From Dyadobacter chenwenxiniae (GTDB lineage: Bacteria > Bacteroidota > Bacteroidia > Cytophagales > Spirosomataceae), in NCBI RefSeq assembly GCF_022869785.1, contig NZ_CP094997.1, forward strand, positions 5,761,001-5,825,000: 64,000 nt of DNA. Reading direction: 5' to 3'. The translations under genes were made by a program, and so were the position numbers. How positions within the stretch are numbered: the stretch's first letter is position 1; each line of letters opens with the position of its first letter. Of the stretch, positions 16,921-25,686 are shown one piece after another. The notes below the pieces were generated by a model. The model saw only the letters and a list, made by a program, of their open reading frames with translations, made no database searches and was not told the origin of the DNA.

Positions 16921-18009
16921 TTGATACCGTTTACACTCATCATTTTTCTCCTTCTTGTGCCGGGTTTTGTGGTCATCGGCGTCTATCTGGAGCGCAAGGT
17001 TTCTGCATTTATCCAGGATAGGATGGGGCCGATGGAGGTTGGTAAATGGGGGCTTCTACAGCTCTTTGCTGATTTGCTCAAATTGCTTCAAAAGGAAGAT
17101 ATCGTTCCAAAAGCCGCTGACAGACGCCTTTTTCTGCTTGCACCATTTGTCATTTTCGTATCTGTTTTTACTGGATTCGCGGTTGTTCCCTTAGCACCAG
17201 ACCTGGCTGGTTCCGGAGCATCGGTGGGGGTTTTTTTCTTGCTAACCATTGTTTCTGTGGACGTTATCGGGCTTTTAATGGCCGGATGGGGTTCCAATAA
17301 TAAGTTTGCGTTATTTGGCGCGATGCGTGCTGTGGCGCAAATTATCTCCTACGAAATTCCGCTGGGACTGTCCATTCTGTGTGTGGTAATGCTCACGCAA
17401 ACGCTTGATCTTCAAATTATCAGCTTCCAGCAAGGCATTTATTCCAATGAGCCTGTTTATCTGTTTGGCATAAAAGACCTGGGCATTGATGTGACGAATG
17501 TGGGTGGATTTTTGACCTGGAACATTGTCCGGAATCCCTTTTTATTATTGGCTTACATTGTTTTCTTCATCGCTTCACTAGCAGAATGTAACCGCGCACC
17601 ATTTGACTTGCCGGAAGGTGAATCTGAATTGGTTGCCGGATTTCATACTGAATATTCGGGCATGCGCTGGGCACTTTTTATGCTTTCGGAGTATGGGATG
17701 ATGCTGCTGGTTTGCCTGTTAGGCGCCATTTTATTCCTGGGAAGCTGGAACACGCCCTTTCCAAATATTGGACCATTGAAACTGGCAGATTGGACGAGCG
17801 GGGAACCCGGAACCTGGTTTGGTTATTTAACAGGAATTTTCTGGCTGCTGGGCAAAGCAATTTTTGGAATTTTAATCCAGATGTGGGCACGCTGGACACT
17901 TCCGCGTCTTCGTGTGGATCAGTTAATGTATCTGGGATGGAAAGTTTTAACGCCGGTTGGACTTGTACTTTTCTTTATCTCCGGCGTTTGGCGATTGATC
18001 GGGATCTGA
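16921..18009 (+). CDS. nuoH: NADH-quinone oxidoreductase subunit H
   Basis: NuoH is the complex I membrane subunit at the quinone site. The 362-residue protein has about eight to nine hydrophobic helices. Family motifs are ERKVSAFIQDRMGP near residue 24, AQIISYEIPLGLS, and NRAPFDLPEGESELVAGFHTEYSG, the quinone-chamber loop. It starts at TTG 16921. It stands alone: no other nuo gene occurs in the 64 kb, whereas nuoH is usually inside the nuoA-N operon. It is convergent with the DUF3299-like gene, with stops 3 bases apart. Confidence 0.94.
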   Translation: MIPFTLIIFLLLVPGFVVIGVYLERKVSAFIQDRMGPMEVGKWGLLQLFADLLKLLQKEDIVPKAADRRLFLLAPFVIFVSVFTGFAVVPLAPDLAGSGASVGVFFLLTIVSVDVIGLLMAGWGSNNKFALFGAMRAVAQIISYEIPLGLSILCVVMLTQTLDLQIISFQQGIYSNEPVYLFGIKDLGIDVTNVGGFLTWNIVRNPFLLLAYIVFFIASLAECNRAPFDLPEGESELVAGFHTEYSGMRWALFMLSEYGMMLLVCLLGAILFLGSWNTPFPNIGPLKLADWTSGEPGTWFGYLTGIFWLLGKAIFGILIQMWARWTLPRLRVDQLMYLGWKVLTPVGLVLFFISGVWRLIGI

Positions 18010-18012
18010 CTG

Positions 18013-18465
18013 TTATTCAGCGATTTCTGCTCCGTCCAGAATGTAATTCATCTGGTAAATATCATCCGCATTCAACTTCAAAGTTCCTACAAAAGTCAGG
18101 CGTTCGTCTGTTTTGAACTTCCGGCCGTCCTTTTTCTTGAAATTCAACGTCATAACCGTCTCAGGGCCAGCGCCTCCGCAGAAGAAACACGCGCTGAATG
18201 GAAATGCTGATAACACATATAAATTAGCATCCAGGTCCACGGGAAGTATATAACCTGTAATGGTAACCTGCTGATTTTTCAACTTTTGAACGCTCGGACC
18301 GAAAGTCGGGTGAAGCATATATATGGATTCTTCGGCATACCATTTCTTCTTAAAAGTCACATCCCGCAATGTTTCCCAAGTTACTTTTACCGGATTAGAA
18401 GCCGGTGTGAAAGCAAATAAAGAGGTAAAACAAAAAAGCAATATTATGATTCTTACAGATTTCAT
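18013..18465 (-). CDS. DUF3299-like secreted protein
   Basis: A 150-residue exported protein with a signal peptide (KSVRIIILLFCFTSLFAFTPA) shortened here to its hydrophobic core, and an OB-like body. The line VTITGYILPVDL and the CFFCGGAGPETVM segment resemble DUF3299 proteins, which have a Cys pair that could bind metal. It lies 58 bases after the permease gene on the same strand and is probably the last gene of an ATPase-permease-DUF3299 operon. The function is not known; a link to metal export or import is inference from context. Confidence 0.6.
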   Translation of the reverse strand: MKSVRIIILLFCFTSLFAFTPASNPVKVTWETLRDVTFKKKWYAEESIYMLHPTFGPSVQKLKNQQVTITGYILPVDLDANLYVLSAFPFSACFFCGGAGPETVMTLNFKKKDGRKFKTDERLTFVGTLKLNADDIYQMNYILDGAEIAE

Positions 18466-18523
18466 CGCGCCTGATTTTTGTCTTGGTTAGGATTTAACTA
18501 AGTTAACAAATTTACGCAGAATA

Positions 18524-19729
18524 TCATTCCTCCGCCAGCGTCCGGGAGATATTGAGCTTGTAAATGCCTAATGAAGGAAGTGCTGAGGCTAAAAATCCGA
18601 TGAATAGGGCAGCAAAAAACAGGTAAATTTCTTCGGGCAGAATGGTGAATTTCCTTAGCGAATAGTGAAAGTCCTGCTCAGCCGCTTTTGAAAATAGCCA
18701 CAGCCCCACACGGCTCAAAATAATCCCTGAAAAATAACCGATAACAGCCAGCATTAAGCCTTCCAGCAAAAGCATCAGGAAAAGTCTCGTACGCGTTGCG
18801 CCCATGGAAAGCATGAGTGCCATTTCGTATTTTCGTTCTTTGAGTGAATTATAGAGGGAGACAAAAACGCTGATCCCGGCAATGCTGATAATGATAAGTG
18901 CCAATGCGCGAAGCGTTTCAATGCCCACGCCGAGCAGCGAAAAAAGCCGGTTTATTTCAATGCTGGGCAATGCAGCCTGCATTGATGTGTTTTCGTTGAT
19001 CTGTCGCGGAATGGTCATTAAGCCCATTGGATTCCTGAATTGAACCAATGCGCTTGTAACCTGCCTGCCGCCTTCGGCTCCCTCGTGCTCCTCATGCTTG
19101 CCGTGCTCTTCCTCATGAGCATGCACATCCCAAACGCTCGAAAGCCGCGTCAAAATAAGCTGGTCGACTACGGAGCCATTGCCTTCAAAAATGCCCGTAA
19201 CCTTGTATTTTTTCTCGTTATGCGCCTCTCCCTCAGCATCCAGACCGTGAGAGCTCGCGAATGTATCGCCAATTTTCAATTGTGAAGCCGCCGCCACTTT
19301 ACTGCCGATCGCCACTTCCATGGATGCATTATAAAGTTGCCCCTGTGAAAGCTTGGCCTGGAAATGCTCAACATACTTTGGTGTGGTGCCAACAATGCGA
19401 AATCCCTGGTAACTGTCGCCCATGGACAGTGGGATCACGGTTTTGACAAAAGGATTTTTACGCAATGCATCCACTTCTGCCAGCGGAACATTGCCGGTAG
19501 GCGCGTCAATCTGGTAAATGCTGGACAGGATCAGCTGCAGTGGGCTTCCCTTTGCGCCCACCACCATGTCAATGCCGCGGATATTTCTGCGGAATTGCTC
19601 ATCAAGTTGTTTATTAAGCAATAAAAGCAGCGAAATCATGCCTATGCCGAGCGTCAGGAGCAGCGCACTTAAAAAGCTGTTGAGCTTTTTCTCTTTAAGA
19701 TTGGCCAGACTTATTTTAACAACATTCAT
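18524..19729 (-). CDS. MacB/LolC-type ABC permease with His-Glu-rich loop
   Basis: A 401-residue FtsX-family permease: one N-terminal helix, a large periplasmic MacB-like core domain (about residues 40-255), then three helices in the C-terminal FtsX domain. Around residues 198-220 the periplasmic domain carries HAHEEEHGKHEEHEG, with five His and many Glu, typical of metal-binding loops. It is 27 bases downstream of its ATPase gene. MacB-type systems act as mechanotransmitters for lipoproteins or small molecules; the loop hints at metal here. Confidence 0.85.
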   Translation of the reverse strand: MNVVKISLANLKEKKLNSFLSALLLTLGIGMISLLLLLNKQLDEQFRRNIRGIDMVVGAKGSPLQLILSSIYQIDAPTGNVPLAEVDALRKNPFVKTVIPLSMGDSYQGFRIVGTTPKYVEHFQAKLSQGQLYNASMEVAIGSKVAAASQLKIGDTFASSHGLDAEGEAHNEKKYKVTGIFEGNGSVVDQLILTRLSSVWDVHAHEEEHGKHEEHEGAEGGRQVTSALVQFRNPMGLMTIPRQINENTSMQAALPSIEINRLFSLLGVGIETLRALALIIISIAGISVFVSLYNSLKERKYEMALMLSMGATRTRLFLMLLLEGLMLAVIGYFSGIILSRVGLWLFSKAAEQDFHYSLRKFTILPEEIYLFFAALFIGFLASALPSLGIYKLNISRTLAEE

Positions 19730-19756
19730 TCCGTTGGGGATTTAGATAATTACCTT

Positions 19757-20383
19757 TTAAAGGTGAACCTGGTTTGGAAATTCATCTTTCAAACGCTGAT
19801 CATGCGTTACCACGACCAGGCTTGCGCCAATGGAAGCCGATTGTTCCTTTAATAGTGTAATTACTTTTTGGGTATTGTTATCGTCCAGGCTGGATGTTGG
19901 TTCGTCAGCGAGAATTACATTCGGCTCATTCATTAAAGCGCGTGCAATGCTTACACGTTGCTGCTCGCCTTGGCTTAACCGGGACGTTTTTTTTGGTAAA
20001 TGCTCTGCAAATCCTAGCTTCTCAGCCAGCAGCCGTGCTTTTTGAACATTCTCTTTTTGTTCTGCCAGATAGTTGGATAACAATATATTATCCAGCACAG
20101 AAAGTGAGCTTACGAAATGCGGTTTTTGATAAATAATGCCAATATTTTTGGCCCTGATCCTGGTAACTTCTTCCGCTGAAAGACCGGATACCGGCTTTTG
20201 GGCGATCAAAATTTGCCCTGATTCCGGTTGTAGCAACAATGCCAGCAAATGAAGCAATGTGGTCTTTCCCTTTCCGGATTGCCCCAAAATAAGCAGCGTT
20301 TCCCTGCCGTTGCAGTGAATGTCAGGAAAGCTGAATTTCTTTTGAGGAGAATAGGAAAAGTGAAGATTAGTGCTTGAAATCAT
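19757..20383 (-). CDS. ABC transporter ATP-binding protein (LolD/MacB type)
   Basis: A 208-residue ABC ATPase pairing with the downstream permease. It shows Walker A GQSGKGKTTLLHLL, Q-loop YQKPHFV, signature SRLSQGEQQRVSIARAL, and Walker B VILADEPTSSLDD with a switch His in VVVTHD. The closest family is the LolD/MacB group. It begins the minus-strand operon with the permease and DUF3299-like genes. The substrate is not fixed by the sequence. Confidence 0.92.
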   Translation of the reverse strand: MISSTNLHFSYSPQKKFSFPDIHCNGRETLLILGQSGKGKTTLLHLLALLLQPESGQILIAQKPVSGLSAEEVTRIRAKNIGIIYQKPHFVSSLSVLDNILLSNYLAEQKENVQKARLLAEKLGFAEHLPKKTSRLSQGEQQRVSIARALMNEPNVILADEPTSSLDDNNTQKVITLLKEQSASIGASLVVVTHDQRLKDEFPNQVHL

Positions 20384-20519
20384 TGCAAAGGCTGTTTTTC
20401 ATTTACAATGATAATGAAGTTTTGTTTTCGAGCGCATTAAAAAGAAATCCTCCTACAAATAAATCATTGGTAAATACGTTGAAATGGTGATACACCCTGA
20501 ATAAAACCAACAACTGTTC

Positions 20520-20527
20520 TATTTTTG
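20520..20527 (+). promoter_or_regulatory. Candidate -7 box for the DUF6089 operon
   Basis: TATTTTTG matches TAnnTTTG, 20 bases before the ATG at 20547. Confidence 0.4.
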
Positions 20528-20546
20528 CAAAAAATTGATCTTACAA

Positions 20547-21557
20547 ATGCGTAGAAAATCTGAATTAAAAAAAGTATCCGGAGCGTTGGTATTCATCTTG
20601 ACTTTTGGGCTTTTGTTTATGAATCAGGACGTCCAGGCGCAAAGCAGGGGCATTTTTGTGCCGTATTCAACAGCGGGATTTGGGCTCGGGACTTCTAGCT
20701 ATTTTGGAGATTTCGCACCTTACAGAAGGCCTCTGGCTTCCACTTTCAAGATGATGCGTTGGAGCATCGGAGGGAATTACACACGCCATTTTACGCCGCG
20801 TCTGGCTGCCAGGGCAAGCTTTATTTATGCACGGATCGCGGGTGATGACTACATTATGAACCGCAGCGAGAAACACGAGTCAAACATTTTTTACGCGAGG
20901 AACTTACATTTCAGAAACGATTTGAAAGAATTCTCTGTACAAGGAATTTTTAAGTTGACCCCAGATAACAGGAGCTACGACAGAAGGCCGCAGTTCGGAA
21001 CCTATTTATTTGCTGGAATAGCGCTTACTGCACACAATCCAAAAGCACTTGATTCATTAAATGGCGACTGGATAAAATTGCAGCCTCTCGGCACTGAGGG
21101 GCAGGGAAATGAAGGATATGCCAAACCCTATTCGCTGGTACAATTCGCTATCCCGATCGGAATAGGCGTTCGTTACAAGATCAATTCCAAGCTGGACATT
21201 TCAGCTGAGCTAGGTTTCCGTAAGACATTTACCGATTACCTGGATGATGCACACGGTGCTTATGCAGATCCGGCATTATTTGCTGATAATCCTACCGCAC
21301 TTGCATTAAGCAACAGAACAACAGAGCGTTATGCAGCCAGAAAGGGTGCGGACAGAACCGAAGCATTAAAGAAATTTCTGGTTGTTAATTACAATCTGGA
21401 AGCCAGCGATCCTTTGGCAGCAATACCAACAACAGGCTTCGGAGCTCCAGGAACCGACAGGGGGAATAGCCCGAGCTATACGGACAACTATTTATTTGGT
21501 ATGATCCATATCAACTATATGTTGCCATCCCAGATCAAATGTCCTCCATTAAAATAA
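20547..21557 (+). CDS. DUF6089 outer-membrane beta-barrel protein
   Basis: A 336-residue exported protein from the ATG at 20547, with a signal peptide ending QDVQAQS. Alternating hydrophobic and aromatic strands, such as GLGTSSYFGDFAPY, IGGNYTRHFTPRLAAR and GVRYKINSKLDISAELGFRKTF, mark an OmpA/OmpW-like barrel. It belongs to the DUF6089 group common in Cytophagales. The sister gene downstream shares the strand pattern, notably TDYLDD near the end. Function unknown; likely a surface or structural barrel. Confidence 0.8.
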   Translation: MRRKSELKKVSGALVFILTFGLLFMNQDVQAQSRGIFVPYSTAGFGLGTSSYFGDFAPYRRPLASTFKMMRWSIGGNYTRHFTPRLAARASFIYARIAGDDYIMNRSEKHESNIFYARNLHFRNDLKEFSVQGIFKLTPDNRSYDRRPQFGTYLFAGIALTAHNPKALDSLNGDWIKLQPLGTEGQGNEGYAKPYSLVQFAIPIGIGVRYKINSKLDISAELGFRKTFTDYLDDAHGAYADPALFADNPTALALSNRTTERYAARKGADRTEALKKFLVVNYNLEASDPLAAIPTTGFGAPGTDRGNSPSYTDNYLFGMIHINYMLPSQIKCPPLK

Positions 21558-21569
21558 CTAAGGCATCCA

Positions 21570-22271
21570 TTGAAGTCTTTTTCGAAATTTATTAATGCTA
21601 AATACTTGCTGCTAAATCTGGCAGCAGGTATTTATTTTTTTGGGGCAACCGGGAATGATGTCATGGCTCAAAAAATTGAGATCGGGGCTGGATTAGGGGC
21701 CTTAAATTATAAAGGGGATATTTCCCCGTCGCTCAGGCTTCGCTTTTTCAAGCCTGCGGGAAGTGTGTTTTTTCGTTATAACCCCAATCAGACAGTCTCG
21801 CTGAAGGCGGAACTGATGGGTGGTGTTATTGGTGCCGATGACAAGCATAGTAAAGATCCATTTCAACAGGCAAGAAACATGTCATTCACGTCCCGCATTT
21901 TTGAAGGGAGTGCTGTGGCTGAATATAATTTCCTTAATTTTCAGGAACGCCGTTTTGCTGTGAACTGGAGCCCTTATCTTTTTGGAGGGATTGGTTACTC
22001 CAAATTTAATCCGAGCCCGCAGGTCGGAGGTTACAAAACGAGCACATTCGTGCTTCCTTACGGGGTAGGGATCAAATATCAGGTGCGCCGTCCCTGGAAC
22101 ATTGGCATCGAATATGGTGCAAGAAAAACCTATTCCGATTATCTGGATAATTTAGGAGGGGACCCGGTGAATACGGATAAATTGCAGCAGGGAGATCCGT
22201 CTTTAAAGGACAATTATTATTATTTAAGACTTTCTGTCACATACACGTTTTATAAAATCGTTTGCCCCTGA
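21570..22271 (+). CDS. Second DUF6089-type outer-membrane protein
   Basis: A 233-residue protein beginning at TTG 21570, 12 bases after its neighbour and probably a diverged tandem copy. The signal peptide ends near DVMAQ. Barrel strands include EIGAGLGALNYKGDISPSL, GVGIKYQVRRPWNIGIEYGARKTYSDYLDN and a final YYYLRLSVTYTFY, ending in an aromatic residue region as in many outer-membrane barrels. The YSDYLDNLGG motif repeats the TDYLDD of the previous gene. It is cotranscribed with it and with the DUF2911 gene. Confidence 0.75.
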   Translation: MKSFSKFINAKYLLLNLAAGIYFFGATGNDVMAQKIEIGAGLGALNYKGDISPSLRLRFFKPAGSVFFRYNPNQTVSLKAELMGGVIGADDKHSKDPFQQARNMSFTSRIFEGSAVAEYNFLNFQERRFAVNWSPYLFGGIGYSKFNPSPQVGGYKTSTFVLPYGVGIKYQVRRPWNIGIEYGARKTYSDYLDNLGGDPVNTDKLQQGDPSLKDNYYYLRLSVTYTFYKIVCP

Positions 22272-22274
22272 TCT

Positions 22275-22814
22275 ATGAAAAGAATTCTCCTCATTGTTGC
22301 TGTCTTGCTTGTTGTTGTTTTAGCCGGATTTCTCGGCATGAGAATGTACACCAAATCTTTCAGTCCCGAAGCCGTCGCCGAAACCGCAAATAATGGTGTG
22401 AATGTCAAGGTCACATACAGTAAGCCAGGTAAAAAGGGAAGGCTTCTTTTTGGCAGGGAACAGGATAAAGCCCTGCTGCCTTATGGAAAGGTTTGGCGTA
22501 CCGGCGCGAATGAAGCCACATTAATTGAGTTGGGGGAAGGATTAACATTTGGCGGCAAGCCGGTTAAGGCAGGCACTTATTCTCTTTATTCCGTTCCCGG
22601 GCAAAGCACCTGGAAAATTATTCTCAACTCGGAGGTTGGCCAATGGGGCACGGAATACAATGATGGCAAAGATGTTATGAGCGTAGAAGTGCCCATTCGC
22701 ATCCGTCATACGGTGCAAGAATTATTCAACATTTATTTTGAAGATATACCGGGTGGTGTAAATATGATTTTAAGCTGGGACCAGACGGAAGCATTGGTCC
22801 CCATCACCAAGTAA
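22275..22814 (+). CDS. DUF2911 protein with N-terminal membrane anchor
   Basis: A 179-residue protein with one N-terminal hydrophobic helix (residues 3-22) and a periplasmic DUF2911 domain. Typical motifs are VTYSKPGKKGR, LPYGKVWRTGANEAT and GTYSLYSVPG. The family is widespread in Bacteroidota with no defined role. Its ATG follows the previous stop by three bases, so it is translationally coupled to the DUF6089 gene. Confidence 0.85.
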   Translation: MKRILLIVAVLLVVVLAGFLGMRMYTKSFSPEAVAETANNGVNVKVTYSKPGKKGRLLFGREQDKALLPYGKVWRTGANEATLIELGEGLTFGGKPVKAGTYSLYSVPGQSTWKIILNSEVGQWGTEYNDGKDVMSVEVPIRIRHTVQELFNIYFEDIPGGVNMILSWDQTEALVPITK

Positions 22815-22835
22815 ACTGCTCGCCTGCTCGCCCTT

Positions 22836-23726
22836 ATGTTTGTTGAAGCTATTGAAAAAGTCGACCAGTACACCCGTCCCATTCACTTTATACTGCGATA
22901 TTACACCGGCAGCGACATTGTGCCGGGAACCGCTACATTATTTTTTGTGAATGAAAATGGCTTTGCGATAACCTGCAGGCATGTTGCGCAGCAAATTTTG
23001 TATGCGAGCTCCATTTACGAGAATTACCTGAAATTCAAAAGCGAGCTAAGAAAGTTTGAAAAAGACCCCGGCTTTGATACGCAACGCGGTTTTCTGGAAA
23101 ACAAATACAGGATCAATGGCGACAATCCAATCCGTATACTTTTCAATTTCATAAACTGCGTAACTGCTTACAAGGGCCTGGCCATCCACTTGCATCCGAC
23201 ACAGGACCTGGCCATTATTCATTTTCGGGATTTTGAAAGCAGGCAGTATCAGGATTATGCGCGGTTTTTAAAAGATTCCAGGCTTGTAAAGCAGGGAAGA
23301 TATCTGTGCCGCCTGGGTTATCCGTTTCCGGAATTTACCAATTATCAATACAACAAAAACACTGGCGACATTGAATGGCTCAGCACCGGCCGTATCAACA
23401 CACCCAGTTTCCCGATTGACGGGATCATTACGCGCCACATCGGCGAGAGCAACGGCGTCGTAGGCATTGAAATGAGCACGCCCGGGCTAAGAGGCCAGAG
23501 CGGGGGGCCGCTATTTGATAAAAACGGCATAATCTACGGCATGCAAAGCTCCACCAGGCATCTGCACTTAGGGTTCGATCAGGTCAACAGGGAAGTGGTG
23601 ACGGAAGGCCATCGGAAGAAAGTCTCCAATTATCCTTTTCTTAACGTAGGTCAATGCGTGCATGTGGATGTGATCAAGCAATTCTTGCGGGATAAGCAAG
23701 TCACTTTTTACGAAGAGGAAGCTTAG
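22836..23726 (+). CDS. Trypsin-like serine protease, cytoplasmic
   Basis: A 296-residue chymotrypsin-fold protease with a complete triad: His49 in ITCRHVA, Asp124 in QDLAIIHF and Ser222 in GQSGGPLF. There is no signal peptide, PDZ domain or membrane helix, so it seems to act in the cytoplasm, unlike HtrA proteins. It follows the DUF2911 gene by 21 bases and overlaps the stop of the convergent yjjG-like gene by four bases. Substrate unknown; S1-fold proteases without partners also occur in defence systems, but no partner is visible here. Confidence 0.8.
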   Translation: MFVEAIEKVDQYTRPIHFILRYYTGSDIVPGTATLFFVNENGFAITCRHVAQQILYASSIYENYLKFKSELRKFEKDPGFDTQRGFLENKYRINGDNPIRILFNFINCVTAYKGLAIHLHPTQDLAIIHFRDFESRQYQDYARFLKDSRLVKQGRYLCRLGYPFPEFTNYQYNKNTGDIEWLSTGRINTPSFPIDGIITRHIGESNGVVGIEMSTPGLRGQSGGPLFDKNGIIYGMQSSTRHLHLGFDQVNREVVTEGHRKKVSNYPFLNVGQCVHVDVIKQFLRDKQVTFYEEEA

Positions 23727-24418
23727 AGGATCAGCATCAGTTCTTCCAGGCGCCTGATATCGTAAGTTGGGCTTTCATCGAACCGTAATCCTGCCGGATT
23801 ATAATATACCGTGTCCATCCCGAATTGTTTCGCGCCCATAATGTCTGCAACCCAGTTGTCACCGATCATAATGCTCTCGGATGGCACCGCTCGCGCAGTT
23901 TCCAATGCATAGGCGAAAATTTTCGGATCAGGCTTTTTCGCATTCGCGGTCTCGAATGTGATAATATTCTCAAAAAAATGGCCGATTTCCGAGCTCGCTA
24001 TTTTTCTTGCCTGGATTTCGTTGAAACCGTTCGTAATGATGTGCATGGAGTAGCCCGCGGAGTTGGCATAGTTCAGCAAATCCAGGGCGCCTTCCAGTAA
24101 GTGTTTTTTATCAGGCAATGTTCGCAGGTAGGCTTCGCCGATTTCGTTATGATTCGGCGGCAGCTCGGCACCCAATTCTTCGAAAACCATCTTAAACCTA
24201 TTCTCGCGTATATAGGTATGGTGCACCTTTCCGCGATCGAACGCGTCCCAGAGTGCGGTGTTAATTTTCAGAAAAGACTGGATAAAAGAGTCCAGAGACG
24301 ATACTCCGTACTGAATTAAGGTCAGTGTATGAAAAATTTCTTCCAGTGATTCCGAAGAATTTTTTTCAAAATCCCAGAGTGTATGGTCCAGATCAAAGAA
24401 AAGATGCTTGTATTTCAT
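23723..24418 (-). CDS. YjjG-family HAD pyrimidine 5'-nucleotidase
   Basis: A 231-residue HAD hydrolase of the YjjG type, which removes phosphate from non-canonical pyrimidine nucleotides. HAD motif I is FFDLDHTLWDF at residues 7-17, motif II is IITNG, and motif III/IV are KKPDPKIFAYAL and MIGDNWVADIMGA. The helical cap lies between motifs I and II. Length and motif order match YjjG. It overlaps the convergent protease gene by four bases. Confidence 0.88.
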   Translation of the reverse strand: MKYKHLFFDLDHTLWDFEKNSSESLEEIFHTLTLIQYGVSSLDSFIQSFLKINTALWDAFDRGKVHHTYIRENRFKMVFEELGAELPPNHNEIGEAYLRTLPDKKHLLEGALDLLNYANSAGYSMHIITNGFNEIQARKIASSEIGHFFENIITFETANAKKPDPKIFAYALETARAVPSESIMIGDNWVADIMGAKQFGMDTVYYNPAGLRFDESPTYDIRRLEELMLIL

Positions 24419-24799
24419 ATCTGGTAAAAATTCAAATTTTATTAGAAAAGTGAAATTTAATTTTTATTCGGTAAAAATCATAAATAAAAAATTACAAGTG
24501 ATCCAAACACCATAACGTTAACGTAAGTCATTCGATAAGTTCTATTAATTATTGCAATAAGAACACGACCTCCGGCCTGCACACGTATATTCTTCAAATG
24601 AGGGGTTTGTTGTTAACAGTTGTTAATGAAATTTATTTTACAAAAAAAAGAAACCTAAAGATTTGCAAATTATTTTTCAAATCCATTTCTTTGATATGTA
24701 TAATTCAAAATACAGAAAAGACAGTTCATTATTTCACTAAACAGAAAGGAGAAACAATATCGACGAACCGCTCTACGTTAACTAAATCGAATAGTAAAA
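24419..24799. other. AT-rich intergenic leader upstream of the sigma factor gene
   Basis: About 380 AT-rich bases with no credible gene. Two perfect palindromes stand out: ACGTTAACGT at 24515-24524 and TTATTGCAATAA at 24549-24560. Either could bind a dimeric regulator. A 73-codon frame ending inside the sigma gene has no homology I recognise and poor composition, so I leave it out. Confidence 0.5.
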
Positions 24800-25399
24800 A
24801 TGGAGAAAGTCCAAGTTAGCGACAGTGAGTTGGTAACCTTGTATATCCGCGGTAATGAAAAGGCATTTGAAAAGCTTGTTCAGCGCCACAAATCAAGAAT
24901 ATACACCACTATTTATCTAATTGTCAAAGACCAGTATGTAGCCGAAGATTTATTGCAGGATACATTTATTAAGGCCGTAGACACGATAAAAGGTGGTAGA
25001 TATAATGATGAAGGCAAATTCCTGCCATGGATTATACGTATCGCACACAATCTCGCCATTGATTATTTCAGACGCGATAAACGCTACCCCAATGTAGTAT
25101 TTGAAGATGGAAGCAGTGTTTTCAATACGCTGGATTTTTCGGAGGATTCCGTTGAGTCAATCCAGATTCGTCAGGAAACACACGAGCAACTGCGGGAGAT
25201 GATCCAGCGGTTACCTGATGTTCAGAAGCAAGTCCTGATCATGCGCCACTATGAGGACATGAGCTTTCAGGAAATTGCCGATGCAACAGGAGTGAGCATT
25301 AATACGGCATTGGGCAGAATGCGTTACGCGTTGATAAACTTGCGTAAGCAATTCAACCAACGTGCCCCACAGTATGACAAAAACTTTTACTTACGATGA
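24800..25399 (+). CDS. ECF-type RNA polymerase sigma factor
   Basis: A 199-residue extracytoplasmic-function sigma factor. Region 2 (about residues 20-95) has AEDLLQDTFIKA and LPWIIRIAHNLAIDYFRR; region 4 (about 130-185) has LPDVQKQVLIMRHYEDMSFQEIA and the recognition helix SINTALGRMRYAL. No classical anti-sigma with a zinc motif is adjacent. Instead the next small gene begins inside this one, overlapping by 26 bases, which suggests coupled expression. Confidence 0.93.
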   Translation: MEKVQVSDSELVTLYIRGNEKAFEKLVQRHKSRIYTTIYLIVKDQYVAEDLLQDTFIKAVDTIKGGRYNDEGKFLPWIIRIAHNLAIDYFRRDKRYPNVVFEDGSSVFNTLDFSEDSVESIQIRQETHEQLREMIQRLPDVQKQVLIMRHYEDMSFQEIADATGVSINTALGRMRYALINLRKQFNQRAPQYDKNFYLR

Positions 25400-25622
25400 T
25401 GTTGTAAGGTATTTATATGCCGAAACAACAGAGACTGAAAATGACCTGATTGTTGAAGCCCTGGCGCTTGACAATGATTTGATGAGCTTTTATCTGGACT
25501 CACTCGACATTCAGAGCCAGATGGATAAAATCGTTCGGATGCCTTCGGATCACTCTGTAGCGAAAGTCTTCAGATATTCTCAACAATTTTCACCAAAAAG
25601 ACCCACCGCTCTTTCATTTTAA
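25374..25622 (+). CDS. Small acidic protein overlapping the sigma factor gene
   Basis: An 82-residue protein from the ATG at 25374, inside the sigma gene in another frame. It begins MTKTFTYDDVVRYLYAETTE and is helical and acidic in its first half, with a basic serine-rich end. I do not recognise a domain. Its position matches anti-sigma genes of other ECF loci, yet it lacks a membrane helix and zinc ligands. The last codons and stop lie inside a terminator hairpin. A regulator of the sigma factor is an inference from position only. Confidence 0.65.
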   Translation: MTKTFTYDDVVRYLYAETTETENDLIVEALALDNDLMSFYLDSLDIQSQMDKIVRMPSDHSVAKVFRYSQQFSPKRPTALSF

Positions 25623-25639
25623 GAGGTGGGTCTTTTTTT
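25597..25639 (+). terminator. Terminator overlapping the end of the small gene
   Basis: Arms AAAGACCCACC and GGTGGGTCTTT, extended by an inner CTCTT/AAGAG pairing, followed by seven T. The left arm encodes the last residues of the upstream gene. Confidence 0.85.
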
Positions 25640-25686
25640 GTCCAAATCTGTAACCGGCTGTGAAATTCACAGTCAGGATATCCCGT

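Noticed and set aside
24598..24819. 73-codon open frame upstream of the ECF sigma gene
   Set aside because: It is AT-rich, runs into the sigma gene in another frame, has low-complexity lysine-rich composition and no recognisable domain.
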